A DNA stretch of 64,000 nucleotides from Drosophila miranda (Eukaryota > Arthropoda > Insecta > Diptera > Drosophilidae). The notes beneath the pieces were generated by a model. It searched no databases. It was not told where the DNA came from and saw nothing but the letters and a program-made list of their open reading frames with translations. Where the stretch lies: NCBI RefSeq assembly GCF_003369915.1, contig NC_046676.1, positions 9,840,001-9,904,000 of the forward strand, read 5' to 3'. Of the stretch, positions 48,129-61,003 are shown one piece after another. Position numbers and translations under genes: made by a program. The first letter of the stretch is position 1; each line of letters begins with the position of its first letter.

Positions 48129-50194
48129 CTGCAAGGGGCAGGAAATCAACAAGAACTTATTAGCTTTCCAGTCCAGAGAATCATCTTCAAAACCTAAATT
48201 TTCATCTAGCCAAATTTTACGAGTTGCAAAACAAGTGGCATAGGAAAAGCTAACAGAGAGATGATGAGAGCCGCCGACAGATGAGAGTTCAATGTACATT
48301 TAATCAAAGAGAATAAAAGAACGAAACCCACACACACACACACACACACACCTAAGCAAACATACGAGAGAGATATGAGAGAGCCGGAGCGAGAGAGCGA
48401 CACGCACGCACAAACAAAGCAAGTATTCAGAAATAACAAAACTTTAATGCAAACCATTCAAGAGGGGGGGAGTGAAAAGAGGAAGTAATAGCAGCAATGC
48501 CATAGAGAAGACAGCGGCGGAGGGGTGTGTGTATTGGCAAAACAGGTAACGCAAAGTGAGCGTCGCGGGACGTTGGCGGGGTACGTGACCGAGACGCATC
48601 ACAACGAAAAACGTCGTCCGCTTTTCTAATCGGTGGTGGCTTACGGTGGAGTATTTAGCCGGGGGGGTTGGACACACTAGAGAACGGTGCACAGACGACA
48701 ATGGTAAATTCTGAGACCACTCCGATCCAGTGCACGACCCCGATACCAAGTGCATCTGAATCATTTAATTTTGTTGTCACCGCAGTTTTATCAAATCTCG
48801 TCATGAATAATGCCTTTTCATACATTATTCATATTCACATAAACACATACACACACACTTGTCCCCTCTGCCGCATACACTTTTTCACATGGGACATACA
48901 TATGTATGTACATTTCGCACGTCCGCATACCGCCTCTCGCTCACTATTCTAAGTATAATGTATAGATTTATTTTGCTGGCCCCAGCATTTGGGAAGAGTA
49001 GACACAAATATTACTTGAATATGCCAATTGCCAGCTCGGGGCATAGACAAGAATTGATTTATAAAATTCTTGGCCTCCCCGCTTCGGTTTTCTGCTTTTT
49101 CTTTTGTGCTCGGATTTCTACAGCTGCCATAGCTGCATCCCTGTCGCACTAACTATCCTATCCCAAGTGCTTGGTGTTGCCAGGTGTGAGTGGTGGGCCC
49201 GGCGTGCAGCGGATGGGATATATTTATTTACCAATTGTTCGGATAAAGAATGTAATAATTTGCACAAGGTATTCGAGTAATTTACAGCAGTAAAATTGCA
49301 TATTTGTGCGGAAACACACACTTTTTTAAACCAAATTTTGCAATTACACATCACTAGATATGCCGCGGCACTCGGCAACACTGAATACGAGGGCATTGAA
49401 ACCGAATGAAGCGCACAAAGCGGAATAAAAAACCGGACAAAATGGTGTACACTGCGCTTGATATGAAATGTAATGCCAGTTTCCAATTAACTTGACTATT
49501 TCCAATAGCTTTCAAGATTGTGAATGCATTTTAAATAGATAAAATGCGAGCTCAGCTACAAATTATTAATAAGCAGCCCCGGCCATTGTCTAAAGTCTTG
49601 GCCATGTGCACACACTTCGACGCCATTTCTGCAAACATTATAGCCGACTCTCTCTCTCTTATGTAAACTTATGGCCACAGTAATTATATTGACGGCGACA
49701 CTGCCGCTCCAGACAGCGGCGAGTATTGAATTTTCAACAAAGTTTTACGCTATAAAAATATGGACAAACACCAGGAAAACACTACACAGAGGCGGACAAG
49801 CACTTCAACTACACTTTAACATCTAATTCGAGAATTCATCACGCTACTTTAATGTGTAAACAAATTTTCAAAACGGAGCAAACCTGCAAATGCGCCGAGA
49901 AACGCACTTATATTAAAACAGTGTTGTAATATACTCGCGGGAGCTAAAGAGCACTGTCGCGATACTTATCGAATAGAGGAGGGCAATCATCGGCTAGTTG
50001 CAACAACAACGAGTGGTGCGTCTAGAAATGCGCAATGAACGATAGCTCACAAGAGAGTATAAAAACAATGCGGTGCTTCGCATCTCTATGTAATCGGTAA
50101 CCACACAAAAATAAACCGAGCGCCCAGTTTTGCAATTAAAGCTGAACAAATTGTTTCATACATAACTGCGAGCATATCATTGCTGTTCCAGGCG
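48129..50194. other. lig leader intron(s) and divergent promoter area
   Basis: On the minus strand an acceptor (ccttgcag, at 48129-48136) opens the exon that holds the lig start codon, so upstream DNA is lig leader intron and promoter. Neither transcription start can be fixed. CA and GAGAG simple repeats occur at 48328-48392. No coding exon is visible. The right end serves the plus-strand gene at 50195 as well, so the two genes diverge from a shared region of at most 2 kb. Confidence 0.5.
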
Positions 50195-50942
50195 ATGGGT
50201 AAGACACATTTCCAACAATATTCCGTTCTTATTGTACTAAATTCAATCCACAGCATTTGCGACTAGGAAGAAAGAAGATCCGCTCTCGTCCAATGACGAT
50301 GAGATATTGCAAATCAAAATAATAGAGCTGCAGGACAAATTAGATGACATCTTGAGCAATCAAGACTTGATAATCACTCTCCTAAGTCAAGTAAACCCAC
50401 TGCCAAACATTAATGGGCCGTTGACTGAACCCACTGAGATCAGAACGGAATATTTCCCAGTGCGAGAGCAGCAAGAACTGGAAAAATTAGACTCTGAATT
50501 GGCCAATCCCGGAAATAGCTTTGTGAGTACATAGTGCAAGATCGTGTCTACAATTCGCAGATATTAATTTAAGCTCTGCAGATTCCTATGATGAAGCGAA
50601 TTTTGCGGCCAGAAGGCATCATCCAGCCACTGAAGGATAGTATACCCAAGATATTCGGAGAGGAAATAATAATGGGCTTCAACTTCGATGGTGTTAACCA
50701 CAAACAGCCGTTTAGGCAGTTTAAGAATATTAACAGGACCATCTATGGTGAATATTCATGCATATAATGTACATATCTGTTAATCAACATGTATTTATTT
50801 AGAGATTCAAAAAAGAAGTGGATACACTGAAGCAGACTACATCGCAGATATAAGAATTACTTTCCACACCCTAAAACGTCGGTATCATAAAAGAAAACAC
50901 GATGTGAAAAGGAGGAGTAAATTGAACAAGTTCTTTGACTGA
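50195..50942 (+). CDS. Small four-exon gene, coiled-coil N-terminus, possible DUF4806-like C-terminus (192 aa)
   Basis: Four exons join in frame to 192 residues: 50195-50198 (ATGG), 50254-50522, 50582-50747 and 50803-50942 (stop TGA). All introns have consensus ends and are 55-59 bp, typical of flies. The protein starts MAFATRKKEDPLSSNDDEIL. Residues about 19-45 (EILQIKIIELQDKLDDILSN) show a heptad pattern fit for a short coiled coil. The second half (EEIIMGFNFDGVNHKQPFRQ, then IRITFHTLKRRYHKRKHDVK) resembles the arrangement of DUF4806, a C-terminal domain found in several fly proteins of unknown function; this match is from memory and weak. The tail is very basic and could be a nuclear signal or bind nucleic acid. 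Four intact exons in one frame make it a real gene. I do not recognise its name. Confidence 0.75.
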
Positions 50943-51248
50943 GTTTAGACAGTTGTGCTAAGAATGAAAATCGCATAGTTAGTAACATTATAATGACAAA
51001 GACATCTGCAAGACACTGAACGAGGTGGACAGCCTCAACAGATACTCTGGTACAGAAGCACATGGTACATGGAGAAGATCTGAGATCTGACACCTAAGAA
51101 TATTGTGTGGCTTAAGAGAGATATTGACCCATTTGGGAGATTTAATTTTCTTTTATTTATATAAACATAATTTACTTTCATTAAAATAATAAGATATTAT
51201 TGTGTTAATTTTAAATATCATTTTGTTTATCATTTAATCCAATCTCAA

Positions 51249-51524
51249 TTAGACGATCCTGGAATACCTGAACAGGACAGGTCGAAGCTGATTGATAGAG
51301 GAAACAGTGGTGTGTTGGGCAATCGAAGGCCCGCGCACTTTACAGAGTTCGGTAATCTTGATTTCCATTGGAAAACGGTCGCTGCAGCCGGATAAAATGC
51401 ATTTTCCGATTGTTTTGGCACTATGGGTAATGGTAATGGTAATGGTAATGGCAAGAACTACGAGTACACTTGCGGCACAGTACAGTGCACAGCAGATGTC
51501 GGTGGAGCTACAACCACTGGCCAT
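51249..51524 (-). CDS. Doubtful small ORF with hydrophobic N-terminus (91 aa)
   Basis: On the minus strand an ATG at 51524-51522 opens 91 codons (MASGCSSTDICCALYCAASV...), with a hydrophobic stretch that could be a signal peptide ending near THSA. A Cys-containing tail with no known motif follows. TTTATT at 51154-51159 reads AATAAA on this strand about 90 bp past the stop. Part of the hydrophobic stretch (TITITIT) is simply the translated (TAATGG)n repeat, which weakens the case. It could be a secreted orphan peptide or chance. Confidence 0.15.
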   Translation of the reverse strand: MASGCSSTDICCALYCAASVLVVLAITITITITHSAKTIGKCILSGCSDRFPMEIKITELCKVRGPSIAQHTTVSSINQLRPVLFRYSRIV

Positions 51525-54500
51525 AAATAAGAACTCAATTAGAACGTTTACATTTCTGTAAGACAAACCAGCAGCAAAGCAAACGAGTTGCTGTTCACCT
51601 TCTTGTTGTTGCTGTTGGTGTTGCTGCTGTTGTGGTACATTATTTTTTGGCCTAAATAGTAGGCCTTGAGGAATCGGAATCGGAATCGCTTGAGTTGTTT
51701 TTGTTCACCGGAGAGCGCAAGCCGCGCGCAGCAGCAGCAGCACCAGAAACAACAGCTCACTCTGCCGCCGTTGCTCTGTGGTGGTGCCTCGTCGTTTTGC
51801 GACACCGCTTCAGTGTAAATTTTTCTTTTGGCCCATTCGGATGTGGCCACGACGCGCGCGTTGTCCGTTAACATTTTTTCTTATTATTATTGTTGTTATT
51901 ATTTAGGCTTTAACTGTGGATCCGATCCGCTGCGCTTGCCCTTTCGTTTCTGTCGTGCATATATTTGTGTTCCAGTTGCAGCAGCGTTCCCGAGTCCGGG
52001 TTGTGGGAGGAGGTTAGTTGTTGGATAATAAGTGTGCGACGCGACTCCAAAGTGTACGCAAATTGCAAAATCCCCCACTGTCGCTGCCACCCAGCCCCTG
52101 CCCACATTCGAGCCCATTGAGAAACATAGATCCAAGAATTGCAGCTCTGTTTTTATGTGTGTGTGTTTGTGAGTGCGAGAGAGGCAAGGTGCCCGAACGA
52201 AGGAGAGAGATACAGCGCGCGAACCAGAGAGCGCGAGTGAGTGAGTGTGTGTGTGTCTGTGTGGTGTGTTAGAATGCACCTTGTGGTATTTTGAAATCTA
52301 AAAATTGCCAAACACAAAACGTTTCTTTTTTCGAGAAGCATTGCAAAAGACTCCAGCTGTGCCTAATGCTAAGGTAACAGAAAACATCAGAAACTGAATA
52401 AAAATCAGACAGACGGCAAGAACCAAACCACATCCATCCACATCCAAGGCTGTTTTTGGTTATAGAAATCTCTTTTGGCGGGTATGTATCGCACAATAGT
52501 ATGTAATTACGAAACTCCCTTCGAATGATGGCTATTTCGGATCTTGGATTGCGACACATTTCGTTGGATTTTCTGTTATGGATTATGGGCGCCAAGGGTA
52601 CAGCAGCAGCTACCACAGCACCATCATCGGCATCTACATAGGTGCTTGCTTTCCCAAAAACGTTCCCACACATACACACAGACACACTGGGACACACGAA
52701 CACCAACACACAGATAGACGGCCGCATTGGCCAACATATTTACCTACGTCACGCCCACCTGATTTCAGTGCAATCGCGTTGGCCCAGTTTACGGGCATGC
52801 TCCAAGACAAAATATACTCCTACAAGGTCGATTGCCTGCCTCTATGTGTGCTTTTTTCTATACCAGTTTTCTATAAACTTGCCGCAGCGACTAGTTTCAA
52901 TTTCTACTGGGATTATCTGCCGCGCTGCCTCTGGCTCTGGCTCTGTGTCTGTCTCTGTCTCTGTCTCTGCTGCAGGTGGCTGCAGCAGCTTTGCCTCTCT
53001 GGGAGCCTCATTATTCCTCCTCTCTGTCTTGTCACTCCCTCCACCGTTCGCCATCCGCCATCCGCCGTCGACCGTCTCTGCCTACCTTTTCGCATCGCTG
53101 TATGTGTGTGCGATTGTGATTGTGACACAGAAACCAACTAAGAAGTATGTGGAAATCTCTTGGCTGCAACGAAATCAATTCAGAAGCCCAAGTTAGTTGG
53201 TTGCCAGTTGAGTTTCCATTTCAGAACATATGCGGATTTTCGCAACATTTTGCAGCAACGGACGCAGCGGATATTTGCTACGGTCTGGCTTTTGTTTTAA
53301 GAATATTGGAAAGATTTGATTTACAAAGGGTTCCCTTTTCTATGCTTCAATGAAGCCCTGAAGTTGTGCTGCATCCCTGGTTCATTTACCCAAATGTAAC
53401 GGGCGCCCTCTTGTCTCCCCCTTGCACCCACACTGCGGTGTGCTCAATTCTGATATATATATAAATGTGTGTGTGTGTCTGCGAGTGCATCTCCCCCACA
53501 GCCACTGCAAACTGCACGAACTCTGGTGCAATAAACGACGGAACGAACGGAACGCATATTGCGTTGGCGGCGGCAGCGATAGCTTTGGATGTTGCTGTCT
53601 CTGCCTCCGTCGCTGCTGCTTCTGCTTCTGCTTCTCTCTTGATGATGACAGCCGAGGTCGTAGGCAAAGACGACGGACGGCATACGCTCGAGTAACTGGC
53701 TCAGGCCCACTACCACAATCAACCAAACCTGTTGACCTAATTTCAAATTCTGCTGCGTCTTGTTGTTGGTGTTGGTGTTTCTGCTGCTGCTGCTGCCTGC
53801 TGCTGATCTGTGTCTCTGTAACTGTGAGAGTCTGCGTATGTGTGTGTCTGTCGGAGAGCCGGAGCGCGCCAACGATTGGCAAATCTTTGACAGTGGTAGT
53901 AGTGTTAGGTGCTGCTGAGGGGAGGGGGATTCCCTAGGAGGTTGCCGCATATCCCAAATAAATGTATTTGATTCAAGATTCCCAGCCATCAAATATTGGC
54001 TCTTCCTCTACCTTTGCCCCTCTTTGGGGGGGGGGGGGCGCAGACTTTGTCTGAACGACCCCCCTTTGGCCGAGACGCCACCCTTGGCATTTCCGTTCCC
54101 AAACACAACAGAGACAGATACAGTTGGGTCTCCTAGTCAGTCGGTTGGTCGTGTCAGACGGGCTGTTGGTGGAACTGCCATTGCATTTTCGAATCTGAAT
54201 TTGAATTTGAACGTAGCACAACGTTTCAGTTGGATTCGAGCCTATGTCACTCCCCGTGTTCCCTTTGCCCAAAGTGAAGTTTGGATTACCACAGAATCCC
54301 ACGGTCTACATGCAGATATATCTCAGCTATAAATAGTGAGTGTGAATAAGGATTAAGACTCTTTCCCTTACACCTGCCCACGCCTTTACTCCCACACTGC
54401 CACTCTTCCACATTCATCCTCCCTCTACCCGCTCCCTAGCATGTGCATGTTCTGTGGAAACCCAATAATGTGCGTCCCAGTAACCACAAGAAATTACGGT

Positions 54501-54689
54501 CGCCTGCCCCAATGGGGCTGCTGCCTCTGCTGCCACTGCCACTGCTGCTGCTCCACTTGTCGTCTCAGTGACGAAACGTCCATGTGTGCGTCAGTGTGTG
54601 GTTGCGAGCAGAGAAAATCAAGTGAATCAAAATGAGCGTATAATTAGGTCAACACAACAAAAATTATACGCTAGCCAGTGCCACTTACC

Positions 54690-54780
54690 AAAGAGAGCGC
54701 GAGAAAGAGAGAGAGCAGCGAGAGCAGCGAGAGGGAGTGATAAAGAGAGAGCCGCAACAGTAGCGGCGGCAGCAGCAGCA
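54690..54780. promoter_or_regulatory. GAGA-rich stretch
   Basis: Dense GAGAG repeats (agagagcgcgagaaagagag, then gcgagagggag and aaagagagagcc) run through about 90 bp and lead into a CAG/CGG-rich stretch. Such clusters bind GAGA factor (Trl) in flies and often mark promoters or Polycomb targets. This may be part of the zinc-finger gene's promoter, 3.9 kb before its ATG. There is no further support. Confidence 0.3.
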
Positions 54781-56800
54781 GCAGAAGCTGAAGAGTGGGG
54801 TCGGGAAACGGAATCGGAAGTGGGGCAGAGCCCATTGCATAGGCCATCAATTAGAAATTAATTCACGCGGCTAATGCTGATAAATTGCAATTGTTGCAAC
54901 CACAGGCGAGAAGAAGAACCATAGCAAAAAGAGCAAAGAGAAGAGCGCGCATGCACCTGCGATAGAAACAAAAAAAAAAAACAACAACAAGAGAAGCGCA
55001 GCGGCAAACCATAAACAAAAATGGGACATGCGCTCCACTCGAAGACAGTCAGTGGGGAAAGAGAGAGCTCTCTCTTTTGGTCTTGCTTGCCTGCCACTCA
55101 GCTGTCTGCCGCTCTGGCTCTGGCTCTGGCTTTGGCTTTGGCGTTGGCTCCCTCTTGCTCCCACTGAACTATTTTTTTTCCAATCTTTTTTTGCCGTTTC
55201 TTGATTTTCTCGATGTCCGCTTGTTGTTGGTGCTATTGCTGTTGCTGTTGCCGCCATTTGGTTGTTGGCCGTGGCAAGTGTTTCGCAATGAGTGCAGGCC
55301 AAAATGAAATCATCGTGCTCTGCCGCTGCCTCCGTTTTGGTGGCATTGATGGGGGGGAAATTCCTGTTCCACTTTCTATTATGGGGAACCCGAGTCCAAG
55401 TTGTTGTTGCTGCAGCGGCAGCGGCAGTGGCAAAAGTAGCAAAAGAGCACGTAGCATATAAAAGTGTGTCGCCATGGAAAGTGGTTTCTTTCTCCCCTCT
55501 CTCTCTCGCTCTTGTCTCACGTCTCTCTCTGTTGTTGTGTCTCTTTCGGTTCGTTCTGGTTCTCGTTTCAACGCACATGTAACGCTCATTTGTTCTTGTT
55601 GTTGCCGCTACCGTTGCCGCTGCTTTTGTTTGCGGGGGGGGGAATGGTTCATTGATTTGCTCGAGACGCCACAGCGCTCCATCGACCGACTGACTCACTT
55701 CGTTGCGTGACGCCAAAGGCACAAATGGAACAGCCGGAGCAGTTTGAGTAAATGGCACAGAGGGCGCGATCCCCTCCCCTGCTTTTCCTCTGAAGAGTCG
55801 CACTAGCAAACCGGTAGGCAAATGCCTGCTAAGGTCAAATCAGTTATACGCTCTCTTTTGTCTCTTTTTGGTTTTTTTTCTTTTGCATGCGATCAAGTGG
55901 GGGGCCTCCAGCCTTAAGCATCCATCGCCGCACCACCACAAGATGCGTCCGCTTTGGATTTGGATTTGAATTCAGATTCCAAGACCATTCGAAGAGCGCT
56001 CTTCCAACGACTGGTCAATGCAATGCTAATGGACTCGGCTTTTGATTTGAATTTGAATTGGAATCGGAATCGGAATCGTGAGGCTAGGCGAGGCTTGAGG
56101 CTATCCAAAAGATTCATTTGGCCTACAAGCGACTGTGCACACTGGTCTGAGTGCCATTGTATCTACGGATCAAGGAAGATCTTCAGATCTGTTGGTCTTC
56201 AGCTCACAAATCCCTTATATTAAGAAGCAATTCCCTGAATAATTATTTAATAGAAGCTTTTCTTACATTTACACTGGAAGAATGTGCTGTATTTCCTAGA
56301 ATCCAAGAATTAGGTTCAATTTACGTTATAATCGCTCTAAAATTAGCCCCAATATTGGCGCACATTTCTCCCCCATTCTGCGGACACTGTGCAACATCAT
56401 TAAGGGCTCTCAAAGCGCTCCAATTATGTCGCTCACTTGTGTGTGTGCTCTCATTTCTGGAGCAGCTCAAGCTCAGGCGCTGGCGCTTACATATTTTCTT
56501 TTGCTTTCGGCTTTTGGTATTCCGAATTGGGAACACCTAGCAAGTGAAAATGCGGGACACACACCCCACCGGACCCCAGACCTCAGCCCCGAACCCCCGA
56601 ACCCCCGAACCACCGAACCCAAAGAGCCAAGACCAAGTTGGGTCGCCCAACCAGAGATGGTGGACAGCGATGTGGAGGATGATGATGATGGCGATAATGA
56701 TAAAGCATGACCCAGTTGCACTTTAAAACTTGACCCAATGACTCCATTGGGTTGGCAACAACTCGAGGCCCGGGCTAACTATGGCATTTATAATGCCAAA

Positions 56801-56852
56801 GCAAGAGCCAGAGCCAGAGCAAGAGCCAGAGCCAGAGCTAGAGCCAGAGCCG
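56801..56852. repeat. (GAGCCA)n hexamer repeat
   Basis: About eight imperfect copies of GAGCCA (variants caagag and gagcta) lie in tandem in the upstream non-coding region of the zinc-finger gene. Confidence 0.85.
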
Positions 56853-58612
56853 AAAGCAAACCAAAAGCCCCTCATAATTACTGAAAATGCAAACCAACTT
56901 TTTGTGCGTTTTCTGTGCTATAGTTTTTCGCTGGCCCGCTGGCCCGCTGGCCGCGGCTAATGCTTACAGGTTTACAACATTCAAGCATTCAAACATTCAA
57001 ATGGGGCCCCAGAGGGGAGTCAGTCGGCGAAACCTGTTATGCATCGAAAAGTGAATTCGTAATTATGTTGATATCTTTATGCTCTCACACGGGGGGCAGG
57101 GTAGGCCCTACGACACACATTTCAATCTGCTCTGCGGATGATGGTGATGGTGATGAGGCGATGAGAAGGCGCCCTCAATCTGCTGACCAGAAATGCACAC
57201 ACATCCACACACACTCGAATGGTGATAGTCGGTATGGGGAAGCTCCATAGCTTCAGCTCTGGGGCTGAGGTCGTCCCCCATGGCTCTTGGCTCTTGGCTT
57301 TTGTGATCTGGCTAATGCTAATGCACAAGCAGCATTCAAGGTTGAATTAAATTAGCTGCGAGAAGAGCTTCGGACCAGCTCTGCGGAATGATTATGGATG
57401 ATGATTTATACTCTGACCGATATACCATACATATGAACATATACACATGTACATATATGTATGTATGTAGTATTCACATTTGACCTATTGCCAAATATCC
57501 GTCAGGCCAGACCCAGACCCAGACCCGACCCAGACAAAGTGACACGCGTCTCAGCAAGCCTACATGGAAAACTCACAACATAGGCACAAGCTGAACTCAA
57601 CGATCCCTGACAGACTATGAAATCATTTAAAACCTTCAGTCTCTGAGATTTTACTAATTTACTAAAAGTTCGAATGCAGAACCAGGTAAGGCACAACCTG
57701 AATTCCATTTGTGAAAACAAAACACAGAAATGAATGATGAATTCATCGTAGAGCTATATTTCTATGATCCATTCAATCTCAAAAGTTTCCAAAACCATAC
57801 TCAAACTTCTTGTATCAAATCTTGAGTGAAAGGTTCATTCAGAATTAGTTTAGAAATGGTTTTTTGCTATAAATTACCATTACCCATACAATATACATAT
57901 ACAGATACATGTATCAAAATATTTAAACCATATAGCAAAACATTGGGTGAAATATTATCTTTTAAGTACTTACAGCATGGGAATCGTTTCTCTCATAAAA
58001 AAAGTCTGCTTCAAAGATCCGTCAAAGTTTCTATGGCGAATCCCCCCATTGTGTGTTGGGGCAAACAAACTTTTGAATGATTTTTGTGTGTTTGTTGGTG
58101 TTGTCGCGGTCTCCACAATCTTCGAACACTCTGTTCTGGCTTTGTATGGGTGTCCAAACGATTGCCCACCTGCAAGACCAGTAATTGGCCCCAATAACTT
58201 TGGTATTTTCATAGAAGCAGGCCCCGCACGAAGTCAACGTCAACGTGCCACCACCAACAACTACAACAACAACAGCAAGAGACACAGCCAGAGACACAGC
58301 TACAGCCACAATGTGGAGGCCGCCCAAAAATGGTCGTTGTTGGTTCTTAGCGAATTCGCCGCAGGTTTCCCCTCAGCCGCGCCCCCTCCTGGCCACCTTT
58401 CCCTCCTCCATCGCCGCCCGTACCTCCACTACCAGCAAAGCTTCGTCGCTGACACCAATTTGGCTTATTAGAGTCGAAGTCAAAGTCTGAGTTTGGGTCT
58501 GGGGTTTAGAAGCACTTGAAATGCCAAAAAAAAAAAACCGCAACTTGTCATCGATTTTTGGGCGGGGCTTCGACTAATCTTGGCACTTATCCACCTCCAT
58601 TATCCATTGCAG

Positions 58613-61003
58613 ATGGCCGAAACGATCAGCACTGCAGCCAGCAGCATGGAGCTGGCCCTCAAGGATACCAGCCCCTCGGTGGCAGTGGGAGGGGGCCTCA
58701 TTGTGGATATGACGCCGACCACGGCAGCACTGTTGCACCACAATGCACTGGCCCTGCGCAGCCTTAAGGAGGCTGCAGCCCATCGGGATGCGTCCGTCTC
58801 GGGATCCGCCTCGGAATCAGAGCTCCCGGAGCCACGATCGCCGACGCCGACACCCACGAATCTCAGTACTGGCGGCCCCCACTCGCCGCCCATGACATTC
58901 CGCTGCGAGAGATGTGACAATTTCGAAACGAGCTCCCGGGCCTCGCTGCTCCTCCACGTGGTGCAGTGTTTGGCCGGACAGGCGGCTGCGGCCGCAGCAG
59001 CTGCCTCGGTCCGTCTGAAGAGCGAGGATCTGGGGGAGCCGGAGAACATGAGCCTCAGCCACATGGACACTGGAAAGCCATCGTCGGGCTGTAACGGGGG
59101 GTCCAGCTCCTCGGCCAGCTCCTCGCCGGCGGGCAATGGCAGTGGCAACAGCAGCAGCTCCAGGAAGGTCTTCGAGTGCGACGTGTGCAACATGAAGTTC
59201 TCCAACGGAGCCAATATGCGGCGCCACAAGATGCGGCACACGGGCGTGAAGCCGTACGAGTGCCGAGTCTGCCAGAAGCGATTCTTCCGCAAGGACCACC
59301 TGGCCGAGCACTTTACCACCCACACCAAGACGCTGCCCTACCACTGCCCCATCTGCAATCGCGGCTTCCAGCGGCAGATCGCGATGCGCGCGCACTTCCA
59401 GAACGAGCACGTCGGCCAGCACGATCTGGTCAAGACCTGCCCTCTCTGCAGCTACCGGGCTGGGTCCATGAAATCGCTGCGCATCCACTTCTTTAACCGG
59501 CATGGGATCGACTTGGACAACCCGGGGCCCGGCGGCACATCCTCCCTGCTTCTGGCGCTCGAGTCGCAGGCTTCGGCGGCGGCAGCTGCGGCTGCTGCCA
59601 GCTATGTCCCGCCCGGCATGAGTCCCGTTCCCGTGCCCGTTACAGCCCAGCAGCAACAGCAGCAGCAGCAGCAGTCGTCCTCGGTGGCGCCTCCTCCTGC
59701 CAGTCATCAGAGCGACAGCGGGGAGTCGATGCGCTCACTGGAGAACGCCACACCGCCCATGCACTTCCTCACGCCGCACGTGGAGATCTCCACGCTAAGC
59801 GAGAACGGGAACACGGAGCTATTCAACGTAAGTTCCACTCGAGCATCTCCTCCACCAATCCCCCTTGCTTATTGTAAGCCCCCACAGCTGATTTGCGTTT
59901 GGCGTGAATCTGCATTGCAGGGCAACAACAATAACAACATCAACAACAGCAACAACAACTGCAGCAGCAGCAGCAGCAGTAACAACAACAACAATTGCAA
60001 CAGCCACAACAACAACAATACAATTAGTGTGATTAGCAATGGAAACAGCGAGTCCAATGCGGAGAAGGTGAAAGATCGCGCCCTGATCATGCAGTCGCCG
60101 GTGGAGCTGCAGCTGCCCATGGACTGCAACACAAAGGCCACACCGATCACGTCGAGCACCACGACAACGACGAGCCTCAAGAGCCATCTCCAGCAGCACC
60201 ACCATCACCATCACCACCACCACGAGAATCACATAACGCCCTCGATCAGCCTGATACCAATCAAGCAGGTGAGTGTTAGAGATGGGGTAGTTCTACCGAA
60301 TGATCATAGGCTAATATGTACTCGTTTTAATGCAGGAGCCAATGACAGAGGATGTGGACAAAAAGTTGCAGGTCAATGGCAGCGATCCCAGCAGCGACAC
60401 AGAACAATCTTCCAACCACAGCAACAACAACAACAACAACAACAACAGAACCTCACTGATTAAGGTGGGTAGATCGGACGATCATTAACCTATTATCCAA
60501 CGATGTTTACGATGGTTTTTTTGTTGACTTTTGACCAGGTCTCACCATTGAAATCTCTCCTGCGAGAGGATCTGAAACGTCGAATATGCGCCAAGGCCAA
60601 CAACCGGATCACACGGAATGCCACACCCCTGGAGAACAACAGCGTGCTGTCGAACAGCCTCAGCAATGGGTCGGGTTCGGGTTCTGGATCGGGTGGCGTA
60701 AACAGCAGCAGTAACGGCGGTGGCACGCCCGCATCAGCGGTGCCGAATCCCAGCAACGGGTCCGGCTCCACACAGATCTGCAACGGCACGATCACGTCGA
60801 CGGGGCAGGATGGGGATCTGCTGAATCGCAAGCTCATCCTCACCTGCCACTTCTGCGGCATCGAGTTCCCCGACGAGACGCTCTACTTCCTCCACAAGGG
60901 CTGCCACTGCGAGAGCAATCCGTGGAAGTGCAACATCTGCGGCGAACAGCTGAACAACGTCTACGACTTCAATGCTCATCTGTTGAGCAAGAGTCATCAA
61001 TAG
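58613..61003 (+). CDS. C2H2 zinc-finger transcription factor with Ikaros/Hunchback-type C-terminal fingers (718 aa)
   Basis: Four coding exons join in frame to 718 residues: 58613-59827, 59921-60268, 60336-60464 and 60539-61003. The ATG directly follows an acceptor, so the leader is spliced. A lone finger-like motif (CERCDNFETSSRASLLLHVV) lies near residue 98. A cluster of C2H2 fingers spans about 187-300: FECDVCNMKFSNGANMRRH, YECRVCQKRFFRKDHLAEH, YHCPICNRGFQRQIAMRAH, then the variant CPLCSYRAGSMKSLRIH. The middle is poly-Ala, Gln, Asn and His. At the C-terminus (about 667-716) a second finger pair reads CHFCGIEFPDETLYFLHKGC and CNICGEQLNNVYDFNAHLLS. Its spacing and order resemble the dimerisation fingers of Ikaros and Hunchback, suggesting a DNA-binding repressor that dimerises through its C-terminus. 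Neighbour Vps28 is CG12770 in D. melanogaster, and from memory CG12769 is a nearby zinc-finger gene, so this may be its orthologue; unverified. The 93-bp first intron has no stop and stays in frame. Confidence 0.9.

Larger units (their letters stand above)
50943..58612. other. Long simple-sequence-rich region, probably 5' leader/intron DNA of the zinc-finger gene
   Basis: No conserved coding exon is visible. The right end is an acceptor (ccattgcag, AG at 58611-58612) that abuts the zinc-finger ATG, so at least the right part is a leader intron. Contents: (TAATGG)n at 51427-51452, CA/TG runs near 52160-52260 and 52670-52715, CTG-rich stretches near 53570-53640 and 53780-53800, G runs at 54027-54038 and 55635-55643, and GCTCTG repeats at 55110-55145. 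Long open frames here are made of such repeats and carry no domain. Confidence 0.5.

Noticed and set aside
54871-55821. A 316-codon open frame on the minus strand upstream of the zinc-finger gene
   Set aside because: It has no ATG at its start, is made of translated simple repeats (poly-Ala, Arg/Glu, Ser-Gln, Leu/Phe runs) and shows no domain. Other frames here are also open, which points to low stop-codon density rather than a gene.
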